A model generated the notes under the pieces. That model ran no database searches. It was not told where the DNA came from and saw only the letters and a list, made by a program, of their open reading frames with translations. Both the position numbers and the translations under genes were made by a program. Positions 39,724 to 48,709 of a stretch of DNA of 64,000 bases are shown here, one piece after another; the stretch's first letter is position 1, and each line of letters begins with the position of its first letter. The stretch is from Pirellulales bacterium (GTDB lineage: Bacteria > Planctomycetota > Planctomycetia > Pirellulales > JACPPG01), in NCBI GenBank assembly GCA_036499395.1, contig DASYDW010000004.1, forward strand, positions 1-64,000. The letters are read 5' to 3'.

Positions 39724-40788
39724 TTAGGGGCCGTCACCGGCTGCTGGCGTGTAAGGCGGAATCTCGGTCGGGAGCGTTGTCGGTGTGTCCGGCGTCCCGA
39801 CGAGCGGCAACGTGGCTGGCGTGGCTCCGCCTGCAGCATCGTTCGGCCCGTTGACCTGGCGAACCTGCACGGCGCCGCCGACGCGATCGCCGTCCTCGAA
39901 CTCGACCTCTTCGACAGCGTCCCCCTTGATCACCACCATCTTCCAAGTGGTTTGCACGGGCGGATCCGGCTCGACGGGTTCCGGTTTCTTCGCCGGTTCA
40001 AGCATCTTCAAGAGGCTCTCGGCAGCAGGAGCGGCCGGCTTTTGCGCGAGCGTATTGTCGCCCCCTTTGAACAGCTCGCTTTGCGTTACTCCGGCGGTCT
40101 CGTCTTGCGATTCGTCGTCGGCGCTACGCATTACGAGGCGAATCTTGCCCATCTCGTTGGCGAGTGTTACCAGTTCGGCTTGCTGCGGGGTCACCAGCAG
40201 CGAGATGGTCTTGGCCGTGATGGCCTCGGTGCCATTCGCTTCGCGGCTGTAAACGTTGTTGACAGCAAAGACTTTGACGTTGTGCAAGAACGTGTGCGTG
40301 CTCGAGCGATTCCCTTCGGACGCGATCCCGCCATGATCAGTCAGATGCACAAGTGCATCCACTCGATCGCCGGGCAGAATCAGGCCGCTGCCACTGACAT
40401 CGTCGACTTTGACCGACACGACTCGATAGCCCTTGGGGATCAGGTCCGTGGCGCCCGACGCCTGGTCTCCTTTGGCAAATAGCTTGGCTTCGATGATCGG
40501 TTCGCCGCCGTAGAATTTAGTGCGGGCGCGACGTCCCTCGACATCTTCGAGGTGCAACAGGGCGCCTGGTGGCACCTTCATCTTCGGCCATTCTTCGAGC
40601 TTCAGCACCTGCGGCGTCAGGGGATCTCCCAGGCCGATGTCGACGAGAGCAACGAAAATCGGTACGGTTTCTCCGGTATCGGCAGCCTGTTCTACGGGGC
40701 GGTTCGCCAGCACCTGATTGATGCCAATGGCGGCCACCAGCCCGCAGCCCAAGGCCAGGACCAGAAGTATCAACGATTTCGGACGCAT
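39724..40788 (-). CDS. cpaB: Tad pilus assembly protein CpaB/RcpC
   Basis: An N-terminal membrane anchor (LILLVLALGCGLVAAIGINQ) is followed by a SAF-like domain (VPIFVALVDIGLGDPLTPQV; IEAKLFAKGDQAS) and the RcpC/CpaB domain (GYRVVSVKVDDVSGSGLILP; VDALVHLTDHGG; KTISLLVTPQQAELVTLANE; GKIRLVMRSADDESQD). CpaB sits between the inner-membrane complex and the secretin and may bind peptidoglycan through its SAF-like part. A Pro/Thr-rich C-terminal extension of about 110 residues follows. The gene lies 58 bases downstream of tadE and 164 upstream of cpaC. Confidence 0.92.
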   Translation of the reverse strand: MRPKSLILLVLALGCGLVAAIGINQVLANRPVEQAADTGETVPIFVALVDIGLGDPLTPQVLKLEEWPKMKVPPGALLHLEDVEGRRARTKFYGGEPIIEAKLFAKGDQASGATDLIPKGYRVVSVKVDDVSGSGLILPGDRVDALVHLTDHGGIASEGNRSSTHTFLHNVKVFAVNNVYSREANGTEAITAKTISLLVTPQQAELVTLANEMGKIRLVMRSADDESQDETAGVTQSELFKGGDNTLAQKPAAPAAESLLKMLEPAKKPEPVEPDPPVQTTWKMVVIKGDAVEEVEFEDGDRVGGAVQVRQVNGPNDAAGGATPATLPLVGTPDTPTTLPTEIPPYTPAAGDGP

Positions 40789-40846
40789 GAATCCCCCAAG
40801 CCACTCATGTTGCCGGCCGCGCGCTCGCTACCGAGGCGCAGCACCA

Positions 40847-41356
40847 TCACTGGATGCCCTCGCGCTGCATAGTTGTGCTAGCGGTCAACGTCGCGCCTTT
40901 AAGGAAGATTGGCGATGGTGACCAGCTCACTTGACTGAAAGGTACGGTAACCTTAACGGTGACCGGTCCGGTATATCCCGCTGCGGTCGGCAGATCCGGC
41001 GTGAAGGTGACGCTGGTACTCCCCGCAACGACGGCAGCAGTCGTTAGGTAGTTTTTGACGAAAGTCGTGACCGCGCTTTCCGTTGCGCCATCGAGCACGG
41101 CTTGGCGCGCTCCTTCACGCGATGCGGTTGTGAGAATTTGCTGCACCATGACTCCGCGACCGACCTCGATCATGCCCAAAGTGAATGCGAAAAATACAGG
41201 GGCCACGATCGCAAATTCCACGACAGCGGACCCTCGTCGCTTTTTTCGGCATAACCGGCAGAGCTTCTCCAGCTTAAGCCTGCGCGGCGATCGATTTCTC
41301 GTTTGACAATCTGGCTCGCCTAGAAGCAACGCTGGCATTTCTTGGTGGTCGTTCAT
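40847..41356 (-). CDS. tadE: TadE-like pseudopilin
   Basis: The segment RRGSAVVEFAIVAPVFFAFT followed by LGMIEVGRGVMVQQILTTAS and REGARQAVLDG is the TadE signature: a short basic leader, a Glu at position 5 of the processed helix, and a conserved post-helix block. The 169-residue protein is a minor pilin processed by the prepilin peptidase. ATG 41356 overlaps the TGA of tadV (ATGA). A longer frame running to 41986 crosses tadV in another frame and is not the real N-terminus. Only one TadE-like gene is present, with no TadF or TadG beside it. Confidence 0.9.
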   Translation of the reverse strand: MNDHQEMPALLLGEPDCQTRNRSPRRLKLEKLCRLCRKKRRGSAVVEFAIVAPVFFAFTLGMIEVGRGVMVQQILTTASREGARQAVLDGATESAVTTFVKNYLTTAAVVAGSTSVTFTPDLPTAAGYTGPVTVKVTVPFSQVSWSPSPIFLKGATLTASTTMQREGIQ

Positions 41357-41919
41357 AGCAGCATCCCCTCCCACGCAAAGTACATGATCGTGCCGATGGC
41401 AATCGGAATTCCGTACGGCAGAAGCAGCATGCTGCTCTTGCGCTCGGCGGCAATCGTCGACAATTGATTGGGATCGCGGACCGTGAAGATCTCGTTGAAA
41501 ATCATCCAGAATTGCATGTGGTGCTTGCTCCAATCGCGACGGATCAGAACCATCAAGATGGCAATGATCGCACCCACCACGGCCGAGAGGCAGAACGCGT
41601 AGAACGTGGTGCTGGCACCAACCCAGGCGCCGACGCCGGCTAGCAGCTTGACGTCCCCAGCTCCCATGCCGCCGATCGCGTACAACGGCATGAGCAGCGC
41701 CAGTCCGGCAGCCGTTCCGGCCAGGCTCCAGCCCAGACCTTCCCAACCGAAGAACACGGTGCTGTAGATCCAGCCGGCCATGATCATGGGGAAGGTCAGC
41801 CAGTTGGGAACTTTCAACATCCAGCCGTCGATAATCGCGGCGGTTACGAGCAAGAAGGTAACGACCCAAATGGGCCAGTTTGCGATGAGGGCAGTTCGCA
41901 AAGCTTCCATATCCGTCAC
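41353..41919 (-). CDS. tadV: Prepilin peptidase TadV/CpaA
   Basis: This A24-family aspartic protease has about six membrane helices. The catalytic aspartates are in AIIDGWMLKVPNWLT and in GGMGAGDVKLLAGVGAWVG (GxGD). It cleaves the leader peptides of Flp and TadE at the cytoplasmic face. Two ATG codons (41919 and 41910) are possible starts. The stop overlaps the tadE start. It lies about 280 bases downstream of the small ORF that follows flp. Confidence 0.94.
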   Translation of the reverse strand: MTDMEALRTALIANWPIWVVTFLLVTAAIIDGWMLKVPNWLTFPMIMAGWIYSTVFFGWEGLGWSLAGTAAGLALLMPLYAIGGMGAGDVKLLAGVGAWVGASTTFYAFCLSAVVGAIIAILMVLIRRDWSKHHMQFWMIFNEIFTVRDPNQLSTIAAERKSSMLLLPYGIPIAIGTIMYFAWEGMLL

Positions 41920-42195
41920 GGCTCAATCTCCGATGTGCGAGAGGGGCGATGTCTTGTTTGCGCGGTTGCCCAGGCGAGCGGTACATGCACCAGTCTGTTG
42001 ATGCGAACGCCTGTCCTGTGACAAAAGTGCGCAGAGATCAGTCAATTCAAACTTATGTCAAAAAACGAGTGGTGGGATACGAGACAAGAAACACGTCTCG
42101 AAAGAGGGGCGCGGCGCCCGATCGCCGCATCTGGACCGCGACATCGTCTGGCGACTGCAAGACAAATCCGCCGCGGTCAGCATGAGTCGGCTGTC

Positions 42196-42306
42196 TTAGC
42201 CGCGCATGAAGAACAGCATGTACACCGTGGCCATGACGATGCCAATCAGGGCTGACAGTGCTTCTGCGCCGGCACAAACGTAGTCGAACGGAATGCCAGG
42301 ATACAT
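42196..42306 (-). CDS. 36-residue single-helix membrane protein between flp and tadV
   Basis: Reading leftwards from ATG at 42306 to TAA at 42196-42198, the product begins MYPGIPFDYVCAGAEALS, continues with a hydrophobic helix (ALIGIVMATVYMLFFM) and ends RG. The length, clean composition and place inside a pilus cluster argue for a real small protein. It could be a small TadV/TadE accessory or a mini-pilin-like subunit, but there is no Flp-type cleavage motif. A strong terminator upstream of it (42355-42397) would separate it from flp, so it may be the first gene of the tadV transcript. I know no family for it. Confidence 0.45.
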   Translation of the reverse strand: MYPGIPFDYVCAGAEALSALIGIVMATVYMLFFMRG

Positions 42307-42354
42307 GGCGATGTCTCGGAACGGTTTCGAAGGTCCCTAGGAAAACCTTAGGTC

Positions 42355-42397
42355 AAAAAAGAACCCCTGGAATTCGCGGAGGGCGAATTCCAGGGGT
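42355..42397 (-). terminator. Rho-independent terminator behind the flp pilin gene
   Basis: A perfect 15-bp stem (42363-42377 with 42383-42397) with a five-base loop is followed, reading leftwards, by a short TTC and six T at 42360-42355. It lies 59 bases after the flp stop. Such a terminator lets the pilin be made in excess over the assembly genes downstream. Confidence 0.88.
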
Positions 42398-42455
42398 GTA
42401 GCGTGCAAACAGGTAATAGACGGTCGTGCGAACGATTGTCCAATACCGCGGTCGA

Positions 42456-42632
42456 TTACGAGCCGAGCTTCGTCGCGACGCTATTGAACGTCGTATTGGC
42501 ATTCGTGCCGATCGATTGAATCGCTGCCAAGCAGACGATCACAATCAATGCGAGCATCACCGCGTATTCCACAGCGGTTGGGCCGTCTTCGGACTTGAGG
42601 AAACGTTGTACCTTCAATGCGAGCGTCGTCAT
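42456..42632 (-). CDS. flp: Flp/Fap-type major pilin
   Basis: The 58-residue prepilin has a basic leader (ALKVQRFLKSEDG), then the type IVb motif with Glu at position 5 of the mature helix (PTAVEYAVMLALIVIVCLAA), and a short C-terminus (SIGTNANTTFNSVATKLGS). Cleavage by TadV is expected after the Gly in EDG. ATG 42632 follows GGAGG with a six-base spacer. It leads the tad cluster and has its own strong terminator. Only one pilin gene is present in the window. Confidence 0.93.
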   Translation of the reverse strand: MTTLALKVQRFLKSEDGPTAVEYAVMLALIVIVCLAAIQSIGTNANTTFNSVATKLGS

Positions 42633-43224
42633 GGGAATCCTCCGTTCCTGGGGTCGCCCTGGCACGACCACGCGTCGGGCCAAAATTGGGACAGACCGTT
42701 TGCAATCCAAGGGTGGTTAGTTTTTGCACGCTGGTTGATTGCGATCGAACGCGAGTTCAAATACGGTTCGATCGAAATCTCAACGCGACGCGATGATCCA
42801 TCGTCGAAAGCCGTCGTGCCCCTCGGCACAAAGGATTGCGGATAATGGACCGTGCTGCGCTCCTTCCGGTCAGTGCAGAATCATTCTTTTTCGGATGAGT
42901 ATCCATTCAGATGGGAACGCAGGAATGATCGCGATGTCATTCCGCGGACGGGCTTCCGGCTTACGCTTTCGTCCCGTGCATTGGAAACCTAGTTTGCGTT
43001 TTCAGGAAGTCAAATAAAGCGATTTGAGCAGGGAGTAACGGTTTCAACGTCACCAACTCCCGGCTAACGCATCCTCGCGCGATCTTTTGGCGTGTGGCGG
43101 TCGAGTTTCTGCGTAAAGGGCTAGTGCTAAATCCTCCGCCGCAGGGCCTGCGACGTAGGCTTGCGCGCCGCTCCAAATGATGGGTGTACGTGCCCTGCCC
43201 TTTTGCTTCCCTCACTTGGCTTTA
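42633..43224. other. Divergent intergenic region upstream of flp and the cyclase-fold gene
   Basis: About 590 bases hold no convincing gene. Two frames of 80-140 codons exist but their products are patternless. The region must contain the flp promoter on the minus strand; I could not find a consensus sigma-70 or sigma-54 site by eye. A palindrome TTCGATCGAA lies near 42767-42776. The plus-strand gene may begin as early as an ATG at 43177. Confidence 0.4.
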
Positions 43225-44151
43225 ATGAAATCCGTCGATCGTGCTCTCGATTTCCTGGAATGCCAGACCGACTGGCGCTATAGCGCCCGGACAACGCCGG
43301 CCGCCGAGCCGACAGCCTGGGCTGCTTTGGCATTAGCTGCGTACGGTCGTCACGAAGCCGCAGCACGCGCGCGGGTCTGGCTCCTGGATCTGCAGAACAC
43401 GAACGGTAGCGTCGGAATTCGAAAAGATGAGCCAGCGCCCTGTTGGCCAACAGGACTGGCTGTACTGGCGTGGAAACTGACCGGCGCTGTCTCTGCCACA
43501 AATATCAAGTCGATCGGCACAGCGCCGTCGAACGCGCCGAGTTGGGCCGAGCAGGAAGGGAGTCGACGCGCCGTCGAATGGCTGCTGACGATCGCCGGCG
43601 AAACTTCTGCGAACGCGCAATACACGGGGCACGACACATCGATTGCCGGCTGGCCCTGGGTCGTGGGCACGCATTCTTGGGTCGAGCCATCGGCGCTCGC
43701 GCTCTTGGCGCTCCGCGCGGCCGGACTCGCAGAACATCCGCGCGCGCGGGACGCCGCGCGATTGCTTTACGATCGGTTGCTTTCCACCGGAGGATGTAAT
43801 TACGGCAATACGATTGTTCTCGGACAGGCTTTGCTGCCGCACGTCGAACCGACGGGACTGACATTGTTGGCGCTGGCTGGTCGCCCAGACGCACAAGGGC
43901 GAATCGCCGCGTCGATCGCCTACTTGCAAGGAACCTTGGGACCCGAGACCACTCCGGCATCGCTGGCCTACGGCCTGCTGGGCTTGGCTGCGCAGAGAAC
44001 GACTCTGGCGCAATCCGACGAGTGGCTGTCGGCCTGCGTCGAAGGTTCATATCGCCGCGGGGCTTCACTCGAGCTCGCGCTGCTCGCACTTGCGGCGATG
44101 GGCAGTGATTGCCCGTTAGTCGCCTTTTCAACAAATCATCAGGCCGCGTGA
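43225..44151 (+). CDS. Prenyltransferase/squalene-cyclase-fold protein
   Basis: The protein has alpha/alpha-barrel repeats like terpene cyclases and prenyltransferases: SVDRALDFLECQTDWRYS, TAWAALALAAYGRHEAAARA, WLLDLQNTNGSVG, GWPWVVGTHSWVEPSALALL, TGLTLLALAG. The DxDD protonation motif of squalene-hopene cyclase is not seen, and only about 310 residues are present, so it is a cyclase-like protein and probably not a hopene cyclase. It overlaps the DUF362 gene start by four bases (GTGA), which suggests a joint function. ATG 43225 was chosen because the helical repeat begins there; 43177 would add 16 residues. Confidence 0.75.
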   Translation: MKSVDRALDFLECQTDWRYSARTTPAAEPTAWAALALAAYGRHEAAARARVWLLDLQNTNGSVGIRKDEPAPCWPTGLAVLAWKLTGAVSATNIKSIGTAPSNAPSWAEQEGSRRAVEWLLTIAGETSANAQYTGHDTSIAGWPWVVGTHSWVEPSALALLALRAAGLAEHPRARDAARLLYDRLLSTGGCNYGNTIVLGQALLPHVEPTGLTLLALAGRPDAQGRIAASIAYLQGTLGPETTPASLAYGLLGLAAQRTTLAQSDEWLSACVEGSYRRGASLELALLALAAMGSDCPLVAFSTNHQAA

Positions 44152-45212
44152 TTCGACAGACGAAGATGGACTCGACTGACAAGATCGACTGCGATAAGCA
44201 TTTCAACGGGCAAGCACCGCGGCTGGACCGTCGCGCCCTGCTGGTAGGGGCGGGCGTGGCCACGGCCGGCGTCATCGCTTATCCGCTCGTGCGAAGCGCG
44301 TTGACCAAGCCGCAACCGGTCTTTCTAGCCAGACACCAGACGTACGATGGCCCTTTGGCCCGCACGATTACCGACGGTTTGTTGGCCGCCGGACTGGAGC
44401 CGACATCGTTGCAAGGTCGCCGCGTACTGCTGAAACCGAACCTGGTTGAACCGTCGCGCGCTCGACCGCACATGACAACGCATCCCGCGATGGTGATCGC
44501 GGCCGCTGAAGTATTTCGCCGCTGGGGGGCCGAGGTCGTGGTGGGCGAGGCGCCGGGGCATGTTCGCGACTCCCAAATGGCGTTATTCGAATCGGGGGTG
44601 GGACCGGCGATCGATTCGGAACAGATCGAGTTTGCCGACCTCAATTACGATGACATTACGACGGTCGCCAATCGTGGCCGTGCGTCGAAGCTGGCCACGT
44701 TCTCGTTTCCTAGCACCGTCGCCGAGGCCGATTTAATCGTTTCCATGCCCAAGCTGAAAACGCACCATTGGGTAGGGATGACCGCTGCGATGAAGAACAT
44801 GTACGGCGTGCTGCCGGGGATCGCCTACGGCTGGCCCAAAAACGTGCTGCACCATGCCGGCATTCCGCAAACCGTGTTTGACATCAATGCGTCGTTACCA
44901 CGAACGATCGCGATCGTCGACGGCATCGAGTGCATGGAAGGGGACGGGCCGATCTTGGGAAGCATGAAACGGCTGGGCCTGATCGCCGTGGGACTGAATC
45001 CGACCGCGGTTGACGCCACTTGCGCGCGGATTATCGGACTCGAGCCGCGGCGGATCAGCTACTTGAAGTTAGCAAGTCGACTCGGACCGCTCGACGTCGC
45101 GCATATTCCGCAGCGCGGAGAATCGTGGGAAAGTGTAGCGTCGCCATTTACGATCCTTGACGTGCCCCATCTGCAAGAGCTGCGCGCGAATCGTGGCGTG
45201 CTCGTTTCGTGA
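44148..45212 (+). CDS. DUF362-domain protein with export signal
   Basis: The 354-residue protein begins with LDRRALLVGAGVATAGVIAY, a twin-arginine-like signal or membrane anchor, then the DUF362 domain: GRRVLLKPNLVEPSRARPHM, TTHPAMVIAAAEVFRRWGAE, VVVGEAPGH, SMPKLKTHHWVGMTAAMKNM and VDGIECMEGDGPILGSMKRLG. DUF362 proteins often carry ferredoxin domains, but no Cys cluster is present here. GTG 44148 overlaps the upstream stop; ATG 44166 is an alternative. It faces a dehydrogenase gene with only four bases between the stops, leaving no room for a separate terminator. Function is unknown. Confidence 0.82.
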   Translation: MIRQTKMDSTDKIDCDKHFNGQAPRLDRRALLVGAGVATAGVIAYPLVRSALTKPQPVFLARHQTYDGPLARTITDGLLAAGLEPTSLQGRRVLLKPNLVEPSRARPHMTTHPAMVIAAAEVFRRWGAEVVVGEAPGHVRDSQMALFESGVGPAIDSEQIEFADLNYDDITTVANRGRASKLATFSFPSTVAEADLIVSMPKLKTHHWVGMTAAMKNMYGVLPGIAYGWPKNVLHHAGIPQTVFDINASLPRTIAIVDGIECMEGDGPILGSMKRLGLIAVGLNPTAVDATCARIIGLEPRRISYLKLASRLGPLDVAHIPQRGESWESVASPFTILDVPHLQELRANRGVLVS

Positions 45213-45216
45213 CGCA

Positions 45217-46800
45217 CTATGCTTTGACGTCGCTTTGCGTCCAGGCGCCGTCGACAAGCCGCCACGGTTGGCCCGCGGGATTCTTGTCCTGCAGCAATTC
45301 GGGCAATCGGGCCGGACGGACGCCATCGTAGCAGGCCAACATGGCAAAACGCCGCAACGAGGCGGGGATCCCCACGGCGGTAAAGCCTGGATGTCCCGTC
45401 GCGGGATATGGACCGCCGTGGTTCATGCCCGAACTGACGGCGACGCCGGTCGGCATTTTGTCATTTAACAGCCGTCCGACGCGCGGCCGGAGATGGTCGA
45501 TTAAATCTGCATATAAAGCGTCGTCGCTGCCGCGCGTATCTGAGTAAACGCAACCGGTGAGGTTGCCTTCGAGATGGTCGAGCACGGCGGCCGCCTGGCG
45601 AGCATTCTGCGCGACAACCACGAGCGACGCATTTCCAAACGCTTCGGTCTGCAGTTTTTCCGGCGCGGCGAGAAACTGCTCGCCGGAAACCCTGAGTAAT
45701 GTGTTCGCGAAACGATATCCGCCGGTGGAGTCGGCGACGCCGCCGACCAGCAGGTCCGCTCCGGCGCTAGCCAACTCACGCACGCTGGTGGCCAGATTCC
45801 GCGCCACCGACGCTGACAAAAGCGTCCCGGCGGGGGCAGCGCCGAACCGTCGTGCTACATTCGCGATGAATTCTTCGGTGGCAGGGCCGCCCAGAAGTAC
45901 GACGAGTCCTGGGTTGGTGCAAAACTGCCCGGTACCCATTAAGCAGCTTGAGGCGAACTCCTCTGCGATTTTATCGCCGCGCTCGGACAGTGCCCCGCTG
46001 AGAACGAGCACGGGGTTGACGCTCGATAGTTCGAGATAGATAGGCTTGCCGGCCGCGTCGGCCGCGCGCTTGAGTGCCAATCCCGCCGACCGGCTGCCTG
46101 TATAGCCTGTTGCTCCGAGCCGGGGATCAGCCACCAGTCGTTCGCCGTCAGCGTGGCTCGTGCGATACAGCAATTGCACCGTTGCCGGGTGGAGCTCGGT
46201 TTCCGTGACGGCCGCAAAGGCTTCTTCGGCCAACAGCCGGGTTGTGCCCGGATGCGAGGTATTCGCCTTGGCGATCACGGGATTGCCAGTGGCAATGGCC
46301 GCGGCGAAATCTCCCCCCGCCACGCTGTTGAAGGCGAACGGAAAATTGTTGGGGCCAAAGACCGCGACAGGCCCGAGCGGCATATAACAGGAGCGGATGT
46401 TCAGCTTCGTATCGATCGTGGGCAGCGCCCAGGAACCTTCACGCGCCGCCGCCGCGGCTTGGCGCAGTTGGTTCGTGGTGCGCGGCAGTTCGACGTCCGC
46501 CAGGCGGGGTTTTTGTGGGAGAGCCGTTTCCGAATGTGCCATTTCGACGAGTTCAGCAGCACGTGCTTCGATTCGTTCAGCAAAACGGTCGAGGAACACG
46601 GCCAGCCGTTCCACCGGCAGCGAACGCAGCGAACGGGCCGCGTCGACGGCTGCCGCGAGGGCCGCGTCACAATCGTGCCATGTGCTGACAGGGTACACGT
46701 CGGAAAGTGGTTTGGCGGTGGTGGGATTGTCAGCCTGGAATGTTGATGCGGCGTTTGCCGGTTGCCATTCTCCGGCAATAAGAATCGATTGCGGGCCCAT
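45217..46800 (-). CDS. Aldehyde dehydrogenase, 2,5-dioxopentanoate (ketoglutarate semialdehyde) type
   Basis: The 527-residue enzyme has the aldehyde dehydrogenase catalytic set: Asn in VFGPNNFPFAFN, Glu in YLELSSVNPVL and nucleophile Cys in GTGQFCTNPGL. The longer length, the AANAASTFQADNPTT start and the SGMNHGGPYPATGHPGFTAV block near the end match the ketoglutarate-semialdehyde dehydrogenase group, which oxidises 2,5-dioxopentanoate to 2-oxoglutarate in pentose, glucarate or hydroxyproline breakdown, usually with NADP. No other gene of such a pathway lies next to it, so the physiological route is unknown. It is convergent with the DUF362 gene. Confidence 0.88.
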   Translation of the reverse strand: MGPQSILIAGEWQPANAASTFQADNPTTAKPLSDVYPVSTWHDCDAALAAAVDAARSLRSLPVERLAVFLDRFAERIEARAAELVEMAHSETALPQKPRLADVELPRTTNQLRQAAAAAREGSWALPTIDTKLNIRSCYMPLGPVAVFGPNNFPFAFNSVAGGDFAAAIATGNPVIAKANTSHPGTTRLLAEEAFAAVTETELHPATVQLLYRTSHADGERLVADPRLGATGYTGSRSAGLALKRAADAAGKPIYLELSSVNPVLVLSGALSERGDKIAEEFASSCLMGTGQFCTNPGLVVLLGGPATEEFIANVARRFGAAPAGTLLSASVARNLATSVRELASAGADLLVGGVADSTGGYRFANTLLRVSGEQFLAAPEKLQTEAFGNASLVVVAQNARQAAAVLDHLEGNLTGCVYSDTRGSDDALYADLIDHLRPRVGRLLNDKMPTGVAVSSGMNHGGPYPATGHPGFTAVGIPASLRRFAMLACYDGVRPARLPELLQDKNPAGQPWRLVDGAWTQSDVKA

Positions 46801-47032
46801 GAATCGAGGGACTCCGTCGAGGCACGAAAAGATGATTTAAACGTCCTATACTGTAGTATCCGCGACATCCTACCATATAGGGCTTGTGATCGCAGGCACC
46901 CGAGGCTGTGGTGTCGTGCGCGGGTGGCCTGAGTTCACCAACCGCCTGATTCGTTTGACGTCGAGCTGCTCCATGACCCGCTCGACAAACCGCGCGGACT
47001 TTGCGATCGTCTGAGAATTCGACATCGTCGCC

Positions 47033-47722
47033 ATGCTGCATCGCAACACACAATCCGCTGTTTCTAGCGCCGACGGGAAAGCCGCCGGCTGGAGCGAAAA
47101 CGTCGACCTGCAGACGCAGGCTACGCGGACGTTTTTGGCGGCGCTCGCGCGCCTGATCAGCGGGGCAAGCGTGCGCTGGATCGATTGTCAGCCTGATACA
47201 TGCCAGCGCGTTTACTTTGCCAATCACACCAGCCACCTGGATGTGTTGGTGTTGTGGGCCTCGTTGCCTCGCCGCGTGCGCAACCTGACCCGGCCGGTCG
47301 CGGCCAAGGATTATTGGGAAAAGGGCTTTGTGCGCCGCTGGATCGCAATGAAGGTCTTCGACGCGCTGTTGATCGACCGCAAGGAAATCAAAGTCCACCA
47401 AAGCCCGGTCGACCTGATGCTGAAAAGCATGGGAGATCGCTATTCACTGATCGTGTTTCCCGAAGGACATCGCAACACGGGCTCGGACCTCGACGAATTC
47501 AAAAGCGGATTGTACTACCTGGCCAAGAAACGGCCGGACCTGGAATTGGTGCCGGTGCATATCGACAACGTGAATCGCGTGTTGCCGCGCGGAGAGTTTC
47601 TGCCCGTCCCCTTGTTGAGCTGTATCACTTTCGGCCCTCCGATGTGGCTGGAAAACCAGGAGCCGAAGGTGGAATTTCTCCGCCGCGCCCGCAACGCCGT
47701 ACGCCGCTTGAAGGACCTATGA
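47033..47722 (+). CDS. plsC: 1-acyl-glycerol-3-phosphate acyltransferase-like protein (PlsC family)
   Basis: The acyltransferase motif I NHTSHLDVLVLW (Hx4D) and motif III FPEGHRNTG are present, with KEIKVHQSP and LELVPVHIDN as further conserved blocks. Such enzymes acylate lysophosphatidate to phosphatidate at the inner membrane. Length (229) is normal. The stop overlaps the start of the next gene (ATGA), a CdsA-like protein that uses phosphatidate, so the pair is an evident phospholipid-synthesis operon. Confidence 0.88.
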   Translation: MLHRNTQSAVSSADGKAAGWSENVDLQTQATRTFLAALARLISGASVRWIDCQPDTCQRVYFANHTSHLDVLVLWASLPRRVRNLTRPVAAKDYWEKGFVRRWIAMKVFDALLIDRKEIKVHQSPVDLMLKSMGDRYSLIVFPEGHRNTGSDLDEFKSGLYYLAKKRPDLELVPVHIDNVNRVLPRGEFLPVPLLSCITFGPPMWLENQEPKVEFLRRARNAVRRLKDL

Positions 47723-48657
47723 GCCTGATTAATGACGCGGTCACATGGGTGTTGGTCCTGGGCGTGCTCGGGCTGCTGGCGATCGCCACTGGCGTTGGGC
47801 AGATCCTCAAACGCCAGACCGATCCGCGATTCGATCCGGCCGTCATCGAGCAATTCAATCTGCGCATCCGCGCCTGGTGGTTGATGTGCTCGGTGCTGGC
47901 CGCGGCCTTCCTCTTAGGGAAAGTCGCCACCGTGGTCATGTTCTTCTTGCTGTCGTTTTGGGCCCTACGCGAGTTCATTACGCTAACGCCCACACGGATC
48001 GCGGATCATCGCGCGCTGTTCTGGATTTTTCTTTTCTCACCTGTGCAATATGTGCTGGTGGGCATGGACTTGTACGGGCTTTACAGCATTTTCATTCCGG
48101 TTTACGCGTTTCTGTTCGTGCCGGTGCGCGTGGCCTTGGCGGGCGACTTCAAACGCTACTTGGAACGTTGCGCGAAGATTCAGTTTGGACTGATGATTTG
48201 CGTGTACTGCTTGAGCTACGCGCCGGCGTTATTGAATCTGAAACTGCCGAACGAGCAAAACGCCAGCCTGCTATTGTTCTTTATACTGGTCGTGACGATG
48301 GGAGATGCCTTCCACTTTGCTGCAGAATACGTGGTCGGGCGCAGAGTCATTGCGCCGGCGATCAGCGCGAATCGCACCTGGGAAGGTTTTCTGGCCGGAG
48401 TTGCTTGCAGCTCGCTGATCGGTGCGGCTCTGTTTTGGGCGACACCGTTCAATCCGTTGCAAGCGGCCGGCATGTCGCTGCTGATCACCACGATGGGCTT
48501 TTTCGGCGGGCTGACCATGTCCGCCATCAAGCGCGACCGAGGGGTGCAGGATTATGGCACGCTGGTGACGGGGCACGGTGGCGTGCTGGACCGCATCGAT
48601 TCGATCTGCTTCGCCGCGCCGATCTTCTTCCACGTCACCCGCTACGTCTTGCCGTAG
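47719..48657 (+). CDS. cdsA: Phosphatidate cytidylyltransferase (CdsA family)
   Basis: About eight membrane helices and the C-terminal signature MSAIKRDRGVQDYGTLVTGH followed by GGVLDRIDSI identify this as a CDP-diacylglycerol synthase: it turns phosphatidate and CTP into CDP-diacylglycerol. Conserved NRTWEGFLAG also fits. The 312-residue protein starts at ATG 47719, overlapping the plsC stop. The frame is open much further upstream, but that part runs through plsC and looks like chance coding. Confidence 0.92.
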   Translation: MSLINDAVTWVLVLGVLGLLAIATGVGQILKRQTDPRFDPAVIEQFNLRIRAWWLMCSVLAAAFLLGKVATVVMFFLLSFWALREFITLTPTRIADHRALFWIFLFSPVQYVLVGMDLYGLYSIFIPVYAFLFVPVRVALAGDFKRYLERCAKIQFGLMICVYCLSYAPALLNLKLPNEQNASLLLFFILVVTMGDAFHFAAEYVVGRRVIAPAISANRTWEGFLAGVACSSLIGAALFWATPFNPLQAAGMSLLITTMGFFGGLTMSAIKRDRGVQDYGTLVTGHGGVLDRIDSICFAAPIFFHVTRYVLP

Positions 48658-48709
48658 TGCGATCAATCGCAGCGGCATGCCACGGGGTACCGGCTTCGAC
48701 CGAGAGCGA

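Noticed and set aside
41357-41986. N-terminal extension of the tadE frame through tadV
   Set aside because: The extension is Arg/His-rich and crosses the prepilin peptidase gene in another frame; the ATGA overlap at 41353-41356 gives a natural start for TadE.
47200-47718. Upstream extension of the cdsA frame
   Set aside because: It overlaps plsC in another frame and is Arg/Pro-rich. The ATG at 47719 directly precedes the first membrane helix.
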